The notes beneath the pieces are model-generated. The model worked only from the letters and a program-made list of their open reading frames with translations. It made no database searches and was not told the origin of the DNA. From Pontibacter populi (GTDB lineage: Bacteria; Bacteroidota; Bacteroidia; Cytophagales; Hymenobacteraceae): a stretch of DNA of 64,000 nt. Each line of letters starts with the position of its first letter. Position 1 is the first letter of the stretch. Of this stretch, positions 37,286 through 45,836 are shown one piece after another. Position numbers and translations under genes: made by a program. Location of the stretch: the NCBI RefSeq assembly GCF_019336435.1, contig NZ_JAHWXQ010000002.1:992001-1056000 (forward strand). Direction: 5' to 3'.

Positions 37286-38263
37286 TTATACTAACCCAAT
37301 ATCCATCATATCGGCCATGTCTTCAAAGGTAGCGTTTTTATATTCTTCCTCGGTTTGTGCCAGCGCATCAGGGTTAAACTCACCTATTATTTCGCAGTTG
37401 TTAAAGATAGCTGCCATTGTTCTGGTAACTACCCAGGCATACCCAAGGCCCAGCGTAAATACTATAATAAGAAGGTTGCCTACAGCCAGTTTAAAATACT
37501 GCCCGCCTGTTAGCGACGAATCGAGGCGGCTGTACTTGCCATCCTGCTCAATTAAAATGTTGTTGATATTAAAGTTTATCAGGTCTTTCATGTACCAGAA
37601 ACCATAAATACCTAAGGTAACTAGTGTCAGGAAATAACCTTTGATGTGTACCAGTAACAGGTCGCTGCCATCGCCTATAAAACGGAACTTGGCATTTCCG
37701 AAGCGGGTGTTGCCCAGTATCTCTTTGCGCAGGTTTGTATCGAACCAGAAACTATAGATACCGAACGTAATGATACTCAGCAAGAACCCGGTGAAGTAAA
37801 CTTTGTACATATTGCCCAGGGTGCCACGGTAGCCCATGTGTATTCCGCGCCAGCTGGTGCGCGAGGTACGGTAACGCATCATGCCATGTATAGCCAGCGG
37901 AATCAAAGCCAGTATACCGATAAAGTACAGCGCAAAGCATAAGAACTTAACGCCGTTATCGCCATGCATAAAGCCGTACATAAATACGCCTATCAGCACA
38001 GCAAAAATGCCAATCCCCTTTATAAAACCGATAAACATCTCTTTACCGGTGCCATGGAATGCAAAAGGACTATCAGCCAGCTCGGTTTTGCGGTAAATGT
38101 ATTGCAGGTTCTTAGCTTTGGCCCATGGGTAGTAAAGGCCCAGTGTTACCAGCGTAAGCACCATGTTCACGATCTGGATACTGAATAATTCGGAGCCCTG
38201 CCCCTTAAAAGCCAGGGTTGGTTTGGTAATAGTTGTTTCCTGTTCTGTAGAAGTTTCCTGCAT
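37286..38263 (-). CDS. YjgN (DUF898) family membrane protein
   Basis: A 325-residue protein with about six to eight membrane helices and the repeated DUF898 pattern: LAFKGQGSELFSIQIVNMVL, LGLYYPWAKAKNLQYIYRKT, then FIGDGSDLLLVHIKGYFLTL and LGIYGFWYMKDLINFNINNI. The two halves are internal repeats. Function is unknown. It lies directly before an M48 protease, a pairing also seen in Proteobacteria (yjgN beside pepA or htpX-like genes); co-transcription is likely because only 3 bases separate them. Confidence 0.87.
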   Translation of the reverse strand: MQETSTEQETTITKPTLAFKGQGSELFSIQIVNMVLTLVTLGLYYPWAKAKNLQYIYRKTELADSPFAFHGTGKEMFIGFIKGIGIFAVLIGVFMYGFMHGDNGVKFLCFALYFIGILALIPLAIHGMMRYRTSRTSWRGIHMGYRGTLGNMYKVYFTGFLLSIITFGIYSFWFDTNLRKEILGNTRFGNAKFRFIGDGSDLLLVHIKGYFLTLVTLGIYGFWYMKDLINFNINNILIEQDGKYSRLDSSLTGGQYFKLAVGNLLIIVFTLGLGYAWVVTRTMAAIFNNCEIIGEFNPDALAQTEEEYKNATFEDMADMMDIGLV

Positions 38264-38469
38264 AAGGTTTGTTTTAGGTTGATAGATGAGTTAAGGCTAG
38301 CCTGCATCTTTAAATCATACAGATCATCCTTCTCTAAATATATATAACACAGGCTATATTACCAAATGCCGGCGGAGTTTTTTCAGAAAATCAGTGAGCA
38401 GAAAGCGAATGGGTAGCAGCCATCTATAGTTCAAACTATAGTTGATCCTGAGAAGCAGGCATAAAAAAA

Positions 38470-38499
38470 CCGGGGAAATCATTTTAATGATTTCCCCGG
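38470..38499 (-). terminator. Terminator of the LURP-one-like gene
   Basis: A perfect 14-bp stem (CCGGGGAAATCATT on the left) with a two-base centre, followed on the minus strand by TTTTTTTAT. It lies about 33 bases past the stop at 38533. Confidence 0.87.
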
Positions 38500-38532
38500 A
38501 CAAAGTATCGCTGTGCTTATTTCTTTCTATAG

Positions 38533-39129
38533 TTAGCCTCTTCTTCGTTCAAGCAGGATCATCATCATCAGGCTCAGGATCACACGTTCAGTTTCTTTAC
38601 TATCCAGCTCGCCGGTTTTATGCACAGTAAACCTACGGCCAAAGAAGGACCGCTCTTTTGTGAGCATCGCAACTTCGTCGCCGTCAGGCTTTGTAACCGT
38701 GTAAGATGGGTTGAACACATACCCTGTAAACATGCCCAGCAAAGGAATTTCACTTAAAAGGCTATCCGCTACTTTCACCCAGCCATTATCCTCTTGAATC
38801 AGCAGGTCCTGGTTTCTTTGCTCATCGTAAATTTCGTAACGCGCTTTCCATAGCGATGCCCAGCCTTTTCGGGCCACACTGCCCACCTGTTCGCCCGTTT
38901 GGTTTGTAAAACTATAAGCTGCCGAAAAGTCCAACCACTTGTTTGCACTGATGGTGTATAGTTGCTCTGATTTTACCTCGTCGCTGAATACGTTCACTTC
39001 TTCTATAAACTTGAACAGCTTCTGCTTCACGTAATTAATGGTGCGGCCACTTGCGTCCTGCACCGTAAAGTCGTTCGAGAAAGTGGAGATCTTAAAAGTA
39101 AGGGTAAGTGGAAACTCGATATTTTGCAT
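38533..39129 (-). CDS. LURP-one-related (tubby-like fold) protein
   Basis: A 198-residue protein resembling the LURP-one-related family: FPLTLTFKISTFSNDFTVQD, GRTINYVKQKLFKFIEEVNV, and FNPSYTVTKPDGDEVAMLTK with the late FFGRRFTVHKTGELD. The fold is a 12-stranded beta barrel around a central helix, related to tubby proteins and phospholipid scramblases. No signal peptide. The C-terminal helix SLMMMILLERRRG is hydrophobic. The role in bacteria is not known. A strong terminator follows. Confidence 0.75.
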   Translation of the reverse strand: MQNIEFPLTLTFKISTFSNDFTVQDASGRTINYVKQKLFKFIEEVNVFSDEVKSEQLYTISANKWLDFSAAYSFTNQTGEQVGSVARKGWASLWKARYEIYDEQRNQDLLIQEDNGWVKVADSLLSEIPLLGMFTGYVFNPSYTVTKPDGDEVAMLTKERSFFGRRFTVHKTGELDSKETERVILSLMMMILLERRRG

Positions 39130-39276
39130 GTAGCAGGTATATATGTGGTTGTTTATTCGTTCAGGTTAAGTAGGCTTTCGAGATATTTTGCCAGGAGCCG
39201 AAAGCATTTATTTTAGCACTCTATGTGCCAAAAACTATACATAGCGGGTAGCAGTGTTACTTACTGTTTGCTGCAT

Positions 39277-39642
39277 TCAGGCCTGGCGTAAGATCTTCTC
39301 CATCTTCCTGCCTTTAGCCAGTTCGTCTACCAGCTTATCTAAATACCTTACCTGTTTTGTTAGCGGATTTTCAATTTCTTCTACCCGGTAGCCACAGATT
39401 ACACCTGTAACCAGATGCGCATTCGGGTTTAGGGTTGCCTGACTAAAAAATGCTTCAAACGTCGCTTTTTCGTCAATCAGTTCCTGCAGTTTTTTATCAT
39501 CAAAGCCTGTCAGCCACGTTATTACCTGGTGTAATTCTTCTTTTGTCCGGCCTTTGCGCTCAACTTTTGTGATGTAGTGCGGATAAACAGATGCAAAGGT
39601 CATGTTTGCAATCTTAGCGTCGTGTTCGGGAGTTGTTTTCAA
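39277..39642 (-). CDS. DUF2200 family protein
   Basis: A 121-residue cytoplasmic protein of the DUF2200 family: FASVYPHYITKVERKGRTKE, EELHQVITWLTGFDDKKLQE and LITGVICGYRVEEIENPLTK-like segment (VTGVICGYRVEEIENPL). It starts one base after the stop of a DUF1801 gene, so both form one transcript. No function is known for the family. Confidence 0.87.
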   Translation of the reverse strand: MKTTPEHDAKIANMTFASVYPHYITKVERKGRTKEELHQVITWLTGFDDKKLQELIDEKATFEAFFSQATLNPNAHLVTGVICGYRVEEIENPLTKQVRYLDKLVDELAKGRKMEKILRQA

Positions 39643-39643
39643 G

Positions 39644-40036
39644 CTATTTTAATCTTTCTAATTGTCCTTTTCTTTTCACCAGGTTTTTATAGTCCCATTG
39701 TATCTCTCTTGCCTTCTTTAACCACCTTTCTAAATCAGACAAGTTAACCTGATCTGATGCAGTGTACCGAATGGAGGCATCCTTGAATTTACCTGTGCTA
39801 ACTATAAGTTTTTCTTCTTCAAAACCGGCACCGCTCCAAAACATCAACCGGACACAATCCTTTAGCTTACAGTAGCCAACAACCGGATTGCCATCTAAAA
39901 ACCAGACAGGGTGAGCATGCCAGATTTTGCATTCAGCCTCAGTCAGTTCATCATCAATTGCAGTTGCAAGCAGGTCGCAAATCTCCTTTTCAGCAGCTGC
40001 TTGTTTGTCGTTAAACGCCTGTATTTCTTCTTTCAT
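39644..40036 (-). CDS. DUF1801 family protein
   Basis: A 130-residue protein of the DUF1801 group (YdhG/YjbR-like fold): ECKIWHAHPVWFLDGNPVVG, KDCVRLMFWSGAGFEEEKL and STGKFKDASIRYT. The fold is similar to MmcQ/YjbR and frataxin-like proteins; some members bind DNA or metals, but no role is established. It is translationally adjacent to the DUF2200 gene. Confidence 0.82.
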   Translation of the reverse strand: MKEEIQAFNDKQAAAEKEICDLLATAIDDELTEAECKIWHAHPVWFLDGNPVVGYCKLKDCVRLMFWSGAGFEEEKLIVSTGKFKDASIRYTASDQVNLSDLERWLKKAREIQWDYKNLVKRKGQLERLK

Positions 40037-40195
40037 GGATGTTTTGAGAGGTGCTTTGCTGTGTTGAGACGGCCATAGTTAAAGCAGGCATCCATCATCA
40101 ACCTTTGCTGATGGTATGCAAAGCTAGATTATAGTATAGTTAACAGTTGAATGAGCTGAGGAGCTTGCTTTATCCTATTGTTGTGTGCCGTATTT

Positions 40196-40576
40196 TCAAC
40201 TTTCGTCTGTTATTTTCACAATTCTTCCTTCTTCAAATTTAAATCTTGATTTTCCTTTAAGATTTAGAGATTCTCCATTTTTCAATCCATTTGGTAAGTC
40301 AACATTTAAAATAGCTTCATAAGTAATTTCAATTGAAACACTTGAATTATCAAACTCCCAATTATCAATTATCTGTTTTCTTTGCCTGAAGTATTGCTTT
40401 GCAGATTCTGCCTGTTTCTTGAACTCTATTAATCCTTCAGTTCTTAAATCTAGCTCTCCATTAGTTATGTTCTCAAATACAACATTTTCATCCAGGTCAG
40501 CTATCATTCCTTCTATGTCAAAGTTGTTGTAAGAAGATACATAGTTCTCAATTACTTTCTTTTGATGTTCTTTCAT
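40196..40576 (-). CDS. SnoaL-like / NTF2-fold protein, AT-rich
   Basis: A 126-residue single-domain protein with the NTF2/SnoaL-like cone fold: VIENYVSSYNNFDIEGMIAD, LDENVVFENITNGELDLRTE and GKSRFKFEEGRIVKITDES. Members include isomerases, cyclases and binding proteins; the substrate is unknown. The gene is AT-rich compared with its neighbours and contains no CTATAG motif, which suggests recent transfer, as for the orphan at 28925. Confidence 0.8.
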   Translation of the reverse strand: MKEHQKKVIENYVSSYNNFDIEGMIADLDENVVFENITNGELDLRTEGLIEFKKQAESAKQYFRQRKQIIDNWEFDNSSVSIEITYEAILNVDLPNGLKNGESLNLKGKSRFKFEEGRIVKITDES

Positions 40577-40780
40577 TTTGGTAGCTCAAAATCAGAGTTA
40601 GTTATATAGAAACAAGCTGAATTTATCACTTCTACTCTTATATTTTATGGCACACAACTATCATTTAACAATAAACTTGAGCTTATCTGTAGTATGTATA
40701 GTTGCCACTTTCTATAAGTCTTTCCTTCCAGCAACTATAGAGTTTTACACTCCAACTAATATAGAGATTTCTTCCTGAAT

Positions 40781-42322
40781 TTATGCTTCCTGATCTTCAA
40801 CTATAGCATTTTGCCCACTCCCTAACTCCAACAGCATATCGTAGTAAGACCGGGAATACATTTTTGATTTAAGCCAGGCATAGAAACTGATCTCCTGAAT
40901 ATCGGTGCGCTCGAAGGTAGTATAGGCAAGGGTTTCCTCTACGTGCTGCATAAAAGCAGGTGTGGTTACGGCTTGCGGGTTATCGATCAAAAACTTAATA
41001 AGCTCCATAAAGCGGCTTACATTACTATAAACAGGCTGTTGCAACAGGTCTTTAAACACCCTTTCTATGCTCCTGATCTTGTTCAGAGTCAGGTCTATAT
41101 TACCGAGCTCGTATTGAATAATCATCTCGCCCAGGTTCTTTTTCAGGATCCATTCGCGGCCCATTCTGCTCTCACACCACTTATCCGACCGTTTTATACT
41201 CATCAGAACCCGGTTTGCCTTCCCGAACGCGCCCTGTGTAAAGTAGCTGAAACTTAAGCCAAGCTGTGCGGTTAACTGGTCTTTAGTACTTAGGGTGAGT
41301 TTTGCTTTATGCAGCAGGTGCTCCATCAGTTTTATAGCTTCGTCGTTGCGGTGCAGGAAGATCTTGTTGGCAACCAGCAGGAAGGTGTAACGTGGGTAAA
41401 AATGGGCATAATGTCCATTTCCCTCGCCCTCCAGACCTGCTTTTAACTGCTCTAAATAATGCACCGACTCCGTGAATTTCTTGTTGCGGTACAGCACATG
41501 CGAGATCATGTACAGCAGGCTCAGTTTATAGTACTGGTTAGCTTTCGAGAAACCATATAGCTGCTCCGTTTCGTGGTACTGTTTTATAATGTAAGGCTCA
41601 AAAGAAAGGAAATCCTTACCGGCAAGTATGGCGCTCCGGGCTATAGACATGAGTTTATACAGTAAAGCCGGGCGTTTACTCACTGCTTCAGATAGCCCGT
41701 ATTCTTTCAGTACATCCTGTATAATACGGCCGAAATGCACGTCGCTGCCTTGTTTCCGCACATCGCGAAGGCGCTTATGGATAATGCTGTTGGCAATATT
41801 GGCACGTTCTTCTTCGTCGGCAGCCAGCTTGTTCTCGTTGCGTTTCCGGATGATCAGGTCCAGGTCGTCGGCAAACTCGTTTTCAGCTTTCTCAATCTGC
41901 AGGTTATAGATCGTGTTAAGCAAATCGAACTGCTCGTTGGTTTGTGCCAGTTTCTCTGCTTTGCGCAGGTAGGCCCACGCCATTTTATCCAGTCGCACTT
42001 CAAACAGGTAGCGCGCCAGAGACAGCATCCCCATAATGGGCGCCGAAGCCGTGGTGTCTTCTGCCATGCGTTTCAGCAAAATAAAATCCGACAAATGGCG
42101 CATCAGCCGCTTGCGAAGGGCATAATAGGCAACCGGGTTTGGGTCACTTTTATAAAGCTTCCGGATGATCTGCTCTGAGGTAAGGGGTTTTGGCAATTGC
42201 AGCAGGTGCAGCAGTTCCAGGTCTTTGCGGAAGGCCTTCTGTTTCTGCCGCTGTATAAAAGCAGTTAGTGCCTGCTTGTCTTCTTCGTCCAGTGTATCGA
42301 GGGTAGTTTTCAGATCATCCAT
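40781..42322 (-). CDS. Helical-repeat (TPR-like) protein
   Basis: A 513-residue, almost wholly helical cytoplasmic protein. Helix pairs such as MAWAYLRKAEKLAQTNEQFD, NQYYKLSLLYMISHVLYRNK, ESVHYLEQLKAGLEGEGNGH and LTAQLGLSFSYFTQGAFGKA look like degenerate tetratricopeptide repeats. I do not recognise a named family, though similar lone proteins occur in Cytophagales. A good -7 box TAACTTTG precedes it. Its neighbour across a divergent gap is a tandem pair of secreted paralogues. Confidence 0.72.
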   Translation of the reverse strand: MDDLKTTLDTLDEEDKQALTAFIQRQKQKAFRKDLELLHLLQLPKPLTSEQIIRKLYKSDPNPVAYYALRKRLMRHLSDFILLKRMAEDTTASAPIMGMLSLARYLFEVRLDKMAWAYLRKAEKLAQTNEQFDLLNTIYNLQIEKAENEFADDLDLIIRKRNENKLAADEEERANIANSIIHKRLRDVRKQGSDVHFGRIIQDVLKEYGLSEAVSKRPALLYKLMSIARSAILAGKDFLSFEPYIIKQYHETEQLYGFSKANQYYKLSLLYMISHVLYRNKKFTESVHYLEQLKAGLEGEGNGHYAHFYPRYTFLLVANKIFLHRNDEAIKLMEHLLHKAKLTLSTKDQLTAQLGLSFSYFTQGAFGKANRVLMSIKRSDKWCESRMGREWILKKNLGEMIIQYELGNIDLTLNKIRSIERVFKDLLQQPVYSNVSRFMELIKFLIDNPQAVTTPAFMQHVEETLAYTTFERTDIQEISFYAWLKSKMYSRSYYDMLLELGSGQNAIVEDQEA

Positions 42323-42337
42323 TCAGCAGCAATTTTG

Positions 42338-42345
42338 CAAAGTTA
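42338..42345 (-). promoter_or_regulatory. -7 box of the TPR-like gene
   Basis: TAACTTTG on the minus strand, with TTTG about 16 bases upstream, approximates TTG-N17-19-TAnnTTTG. It lies 16 bases before the start, leaving a very short leader. Confidence 0.5.
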
Positions 42346-42483
42346 AGCTGGCCTAATATTACAAATTAAAAGTCTGATTACAACTATACAACCAACTACA
42401 AAACAGCTGCTTACAAACTATAACCAAACTTTACAAAAGTCTGATATTCAAAACCATTGTTTTCTTGCTATATCTGCGAACTA

Positions 42484-42491
42484 TACTTTTG
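42484..42491 (+). promoter_or_regulatory. -7 box TACTTTTG before the secreted paralogues
   Basis: TACTTTTG fits TAnnTTTG and overlaps an AACTATAC variant of the dispersed motif. A TTG at 42465-42467 gives a slightly short 16-base spacer. The leader would be about 45 bases. Confidence 0.42.
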
Positions 42492-42541
42492 ATCCATCTT
42501 AAACATGAAAAACTAATATCTCACAATCAAAAGTATACATT

Positions 42542-43255
42542 ATGAAAAAGCTACTCTTTACCTGCCTTGCCTTGTTTGTAGTATTGGCTTGCCAGGCCCA
42601 GGACATTTTAACCAAACGCAACGGCGACGAACTTCAGGTAAAGGTGCAGGAAATAACACTGACCGAAGTAAAATATAAGCGCTTCGATAATCCGGATGGC
42701 CCGCTTATTTCTATCCTGAAGTCGGAGGTGTTTATGATAAAGTATGAGAACGGTGTGAAAACAGTTATTGCCAATGAAGCATCGTCAACTTCTACACCTT
42801 CCGTTTACCAGCAGCCACAACAGCAGCATTTAAAACTTTCTGGCCCACGCCTCGGCTTCACTGTTCTCAGCTCAAAATTAGTCGATAACCTGGAGGAGGA
42901 GCACATGGAATCTGTAAGTCCGTTTATCACCCAGTTTGGCTGGCAGTTCGAGACACGCATTTTTACCCTGGACAACGGAACATCGGGTTTATTTGAGTTT
43001 GTGCCGCTGGTTGGTGGCCTGGAACAGGGCAAATTTCTGCCAAGTCTGAGCGCACTGGTTGGTATACGCGGCCCCAAAGGGATAGAATTTGGTGTCGGAC
43101 CGAACCTATCTGTAGCTGGTGCCGGGCTTGTGTTTGCAGCAGGCACTAATTTCCAGAGCCAGGGGATAAACTTCCCCGTTAATGTGGCCTTTGCCCCATC
43201 TAAAGATGGTGCCCGGTTCAGTGTGCTCTTCGGCTTTAACTCACGTCGCGACTAA
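42542..43255 (+). CDS. Secreted protein, paralogue A
   Basis: A 237-residue exported protein: signal peptide (about 1-19, ending CQAQ), then an N-terminal domain of about 65 residues (ILTKRNGDELQVKVQEITLT, LKSEVFMIKYENGVKTVI) shared with the next gene. The C-terminal part (LGFTVLSSKLVDNLEEEHME, GVGPNLSVAGAGLVFAAGTN) is glycine-rich and barrel-like, and could be a small outer-membrane beta-barrel. Unnamed family. It is 29 bases before its paralogue and likely in one transcript. Confidence 0.78.
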   Translation: MKKLLFTCLALFVVLACQAQDILTKRNGDELQVKVQEITLTEVKYKRFDNPDGPLISILKSEVFMIKYENGVKTVIANEASSTSTPSVYQQPQQQHLKLSGPRLGFTVLSSKLVDNLEEEHMESVSPFITQFGWQFETRIFTLDNGTSGLFEFVPLVGGLEQGKFLPSLSALVGIRGPKGIEFGVGPNLSVAGAGLVFAAGTNFQSQGINFPVNVAFAPSKDGARFSVLFGFNSRRD

Positions 43256-43284
43256 CTATAAACTATAGCTAAAACCGCAAGGCC

Positions 43285-43872
43285 ATGAAAAAGTATTTAC
43301 TCATCTTACTCTCTTGCTTGCTGGCACAAGTTGCTATGGCGCAGGATGTGATCGTTAAAATAAACGGCGACGAACTAATGGCCAGGGTTAGGGAGATTAC
43401 TACTACCGACATCATTTACCTTTCTGCTGACACAACCGATACGCTAAGTTATAAACTGGCGAAGACTGAAGTGTTTATGGTTCGTTTTGCCAACGGCACG
43501 AAAGAGGTTTTCACGGAGAATCTGCCAGCCGAAACTGTAGCTAAAGCACCTATAGCCGACCCGGCTTACATGTACCAGAAAGGCCGCCAGGATGCGCGAT
43601 CTTATTACAATGGCACTGGCGCTTTGCTGGGTTCTGCTGCCTCCGTTTTCCTAGCCGGTCCGGTTGGGCCAATCATTATTGGCGCTGTAAAACCCAGAGC
43701 TCGCTATAACAAAGCTCTACCTGCTGTATCACTGCAAGACCCGAACTATGTTAAAGGCTACGAAAAGCAGGCGCATAACCGAAAAATAGGCAAAGCCGCA
43801 TTAGGTTTTGGTTTAGGAACCGGGGTTGGCGTGCTGTATCTGATTATGAGTGTAATAAGTCCGGGAAAGTAG
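43285..43872 (+). CDS. Secreted protein, paralogue B
   Basis: A 195-residue exported protein with signal peptide (about 1-19, ending VAMAQ) and the same N-terminal domain as the gene before it (VIVKINGDELMARVREITTT, AKTEVFMVRFANGTKEVF). The C-terminal half differs: PAYMYQKGRQDARSYYNGTG, two glycine-rich hydrophobic stretches (LLGSAASVFLAGPVGPIIIG, LGFGLGTGVGVLYLIMSVI) that may be membrane helices. So the pair shares a periplasmic domain joined to two kinds of membrane part. Function unknown. Confidence 0.77.
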   Translation: MKKYLLILLSCLLAQVAMAQDVIVKINGDELMARVREITTTDIIYLSADTTDTLSYKLAKTEVFMVRFANGTKEVFTENLPAETVAKAPIADPAYMYQKGRQDARSYYNGTGALLGSAASVFLAGPVGPIIIGAVKPRARYNKALPAVSLQDPNYVKGYEKQAHNRKIGKAALGFGLGTGVGVLYLIMSVISPGK

Positions 43873-44004
43873 GCTGTAAACTATAGATTCCGAGGCTGTA
43901 ATGCAATGTCGGTATCTATAGTATTAATATTAGCACTCATTGTGTTGTGAGTATGATCTGCAATCGTTAACCCACCCCTGCTATCTTAATTTAACTCTTT
44001 TAGC

Positions 44005-44108
44005 TGGCGCGGATCTGTGATCCGTGACTTACATCTCGCGTTGGATTTGCAATCCAACTGGGAGGGACGCCCAACTATAGTTCGACACGAGCGAGGACGC
44101 TCGCGCCA
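44005..44108. repeat. TGGCGCG...CGCGCCA hairpin unit
   Basis: Starts TGGCGCGGATC, ends CGCTCGCGCCA. Inside are hairpins GGATC-TGT-GATCC, TTGGATT-TGC-AATCCAA and GAGCG-AGGA-CGCTC, the last identical in stem to the right end of the RAYT unit. A CTATAG motif lies just before the final hairpin, as in the RAYT arms. Confidence 0.72.
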
Positions 44109-44130
44109 TGCTAACCCGAGCCAACAAAAT

Positions 44131-44166
44131 GAATTCCCCTCCTCGGAGGGGTAAGGGGTGGGTTAG
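44131..44166. repeat. CCCCTC box repeat
   Basis: GAATTCCCCTCCTCGGAGGG continues into GTAAGGGGTGGGTTAG. It matches the boxes at 27467 and 57867 and lies 22 bases past the xerD stop. Confidence 0.65.
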
Positions 44167-44187
44167 TTTAGCCAAGATTAGCCTACC

Positions 44188-45087
44188 TTAACTCCTCGGA
44201 TGAAAATCCTTGATCACCTGTTTCAAGTAATCTCTGTCCAAGTGGGTATAAATTTCGGTGGTGGTGATGGACTCGTGACCCAGCATTTCCTGTACGGCAC
44301 GCAGGTCGGCGCCGCCTTCTATTAAGTGCGTGGCAAACGAGTGGCGGAATGTGTGCGGGCTTACCTGTTTTTGAATGCCGGCACGGGCTGCCAGGTCTTT
44401 GATGATCGTGAAAACCATAACGCGCGTAAGCCTGGCGCCGCGGCGGTTCAGGAACACAATGTCTTCGTGGCCTTTTTTGATCTTTAAATGGCAACGCACT
44501 CCTTCGCGATATAGTTTAATATGCTTCAACGCATCGCGCCCGATCGGCACCAGGCGTTCCTTGTCGCCTTTACCTGCTACTTTCAGGAAACCCATATCCT
44601 CATACAGGTTACTCAGTTTCAGGTCCAGCAATTCCGATACGCGCAGTCCTGAACTATAAAGTGTTTCGAGCATGGCACGGTTGCGGGTTCCTTCAGGCGT
44701 AGAAAGATCTATAGCCGCCAGCAGTTGCTCTATCTCATGAAAGTTAAGGGTATCAGGTAATTTCCGGTCCAGTTTGGGAGCTTCAATCGTTTCGGTCGGG
44801 TCAGCGGTCAGCATATCTTCCATGATCAGGAACTTGTAATAAGCCCGGATGCCGGAGAGGGTTCTGGCCTGCGAGTGCACCGTCATGCCCAGTTCATTTA
44901 CCCATTCCAGGAAATCGCGAAGTATAGTTGGCGTTATGTTTTCCGGGGCAACCTGTAACCCTTTTAGCTCCAGAAAGTCTGTCAGCTTCCGAACATCACG
45001 CAAATACGCTTCCACAGAGTTCCCTGACAACGACTTCTCCAGGCGCAGGTATTGTTCAAATTGCTTAACAGTTATGTTCCAGGTCAT
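44188..45087 (-). CDS. xerD: Tyrosine recombinase XerD
   Basis: A 299-residue integrase-family recombinase. The N-terminal SAM-like domain (about 1-100) binds DNA. The catalytic residues are all present: Arg149 in YSSGLRVSELLDL, Lys173 in VAGKGDKERLVP, His245 and Arg248 in SPHTFRHSFATHL, His271 in EMLGHESI and Tyr280 in TTEIYTHLDRDYLKQVI. XerD with XerC resolves chromosome dimers at dif under FtsK control; ftsK is at 32084. Length and the C-terminal helix fit XerD more than a phage integrase, and no phage genes are near. Confidence 0.93.
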   Translation of the reverse strand: MTWNITVKQFEQYLRLEKSLSGNSVEAYLRDVRKLTDFLELKGLQVAPENITPTILRDFLEWVNELGMTVHSQARTLSGIRAYYKFLIMEDMLTADPTETIEAPKLDRKLPDTLNFHEIEQLLAAIDLSTPEGTRNRAMLETLYSSGLRVSELLDLKLSNLYEDMGFLKVAGKGDKERLVPIGRDALKHIKLYREGVRCHLKIKKGHEDIVFLNRRGARLTRVMVFTIIKDLAARAGIQKQVSPHTFRHSFATHLIEGGADLRAVQEMLGHESITTTEIYTHLDRDYLKQVIKDFHPRS

Positions 45088-45089
45088 GG

Positions 45090-45160
45090 AAGTTTAGAAG
45101 TTAGAAAGTTTGGAAGTTAGTAAGTTAAAGAGTTTAGGAGTCAGAGAGTTTAGGAGTTAA
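45090..45160. repeat. Degenerate AGTTTAGGAGTTA low-complexity run
   Basis: Imperfect repeats of (A)GTTAG-AAAGTTTGG and AGTTTAGGAGTTA type directly upstream of xerD. Read on the other strand, its units resemble the CTTTCTAA tandem array at 55141. Confidence 0.5.
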
Positions 45161-45247
45161 AATCCTGCTCATCCTTTAATCCTGTAAATCCTGATTCAGA
45201 CAAATAACAATTCAGCAATTTAACATAAAGCAAATATAGTTAATCCT

Positions 45248-45255
45248 TACCTTTG
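45248..45255 (+). promoter_or_regulatory. -7 box TACCTTTG of aroQ
   Basis: TACCTTTG followed by GC lies about 43 bases before the aroQ start. The -33 region lacks a clear TTG. Confidence 0.45.
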
Positions 45256-45297
45256 CAGCTTCCGTTTTATGCGGAAAACAAGCAACACCCAAACTCT

Positions 45298-45747
45298 ATG
45301 AAAATACTGATCCTGAATGGACCTAACCTGAATCTGCTGGGCATCCGTGAAAAAGCGGTGTATGGCTCCCGTTCGTTCGAAGATTATTTCGAGGAACTGA
45401 CAGAAGCTTTTCCGGCCCTGGACCTTACTTATTTCCAGAGCAACACCGAAGGCACCCTGATAGATAAATTGCACGAAGTCGGGTTTACCTACAAAGGGAT
45501 CGTATTTAATGCAGGTGCCTATACGCATACCTCAGTTGCTTTATCAGATGCCGTAAAAGCCATTGAAGCACCAGTCATAGAAGTACATATCTCCAACATT
45601 TATGCCCGCGAAGCTTTTCGCCACAAAAGTATGCTGGCACCATATTGCAGTGGCTCTATAGTTGGCTTTGGCCTGGAGAGTTACCGCCTGGCACTGCAGT
45701 ACTTCGAACGACTAAAGCCTAAAAAGATTGGTTTCGGTGCTAAATAA
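45298..45747 (+). CDS. aroQ: 3-dehydroquinate dehydratase, type II
   Basis: A 149-residue type II enzyme (shikimate pathway, dehydroquinate to dehydroshikimate). It shows the family start MKILILNGPNLNLLGIREKA with the active-site Tyr in VYGSRSFEDYF, the FNAGAYTHTSVALSDAVKAI stretch and EVHISNIYAREAFRHKSMLA with the catalytic His. I use the ATG at 45298, the standard start; an in-frame start at 45253 would translate promoter-like DNA. The aminotransferase gene follows after 89 bases. Confidence 0.96.
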   Translation: MKILILNGPNLNLLGIREKAVYGSRSFEDYFEELTEAFPALDLTYFQSNTEGTLIDKLHEVGFTYKGIVFNAGAYTHTSVALSDAVKAIEAPVIEVHISNIYAREAFRHKSMLAPYCSGSIVGFGLESYRLALQYFERLKPKKIGFGAK

Positions 45748-45836
45748 ACTATAGCCCGGCACGTTAGCATAACGAACAGAACCTTTTACACTAAAAAAAG
45801 TATAGTTTTTAGGCTATATTTTATTTATATTCCTGA

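Larger units (their letters stand above)
43873..44187. other. Gene-free gap with TGGCGCG-ended unit
   Basis: Between the paralogue pair and xerD (convergent). It holds three CTATAG motifs, a hairpin unit with ends TGGCGCG and CGCGCCA (44005-44108) and a CCCCTC box (44131-44166). No gene was seen. Confidence 0.75.

Noticed and set aside
44188..45087. Integrase of a genomic island
   Set aside because: The protein has XerD length and motifs, no tRNA or att repeats flank it and neighbours are housekeeping genes.
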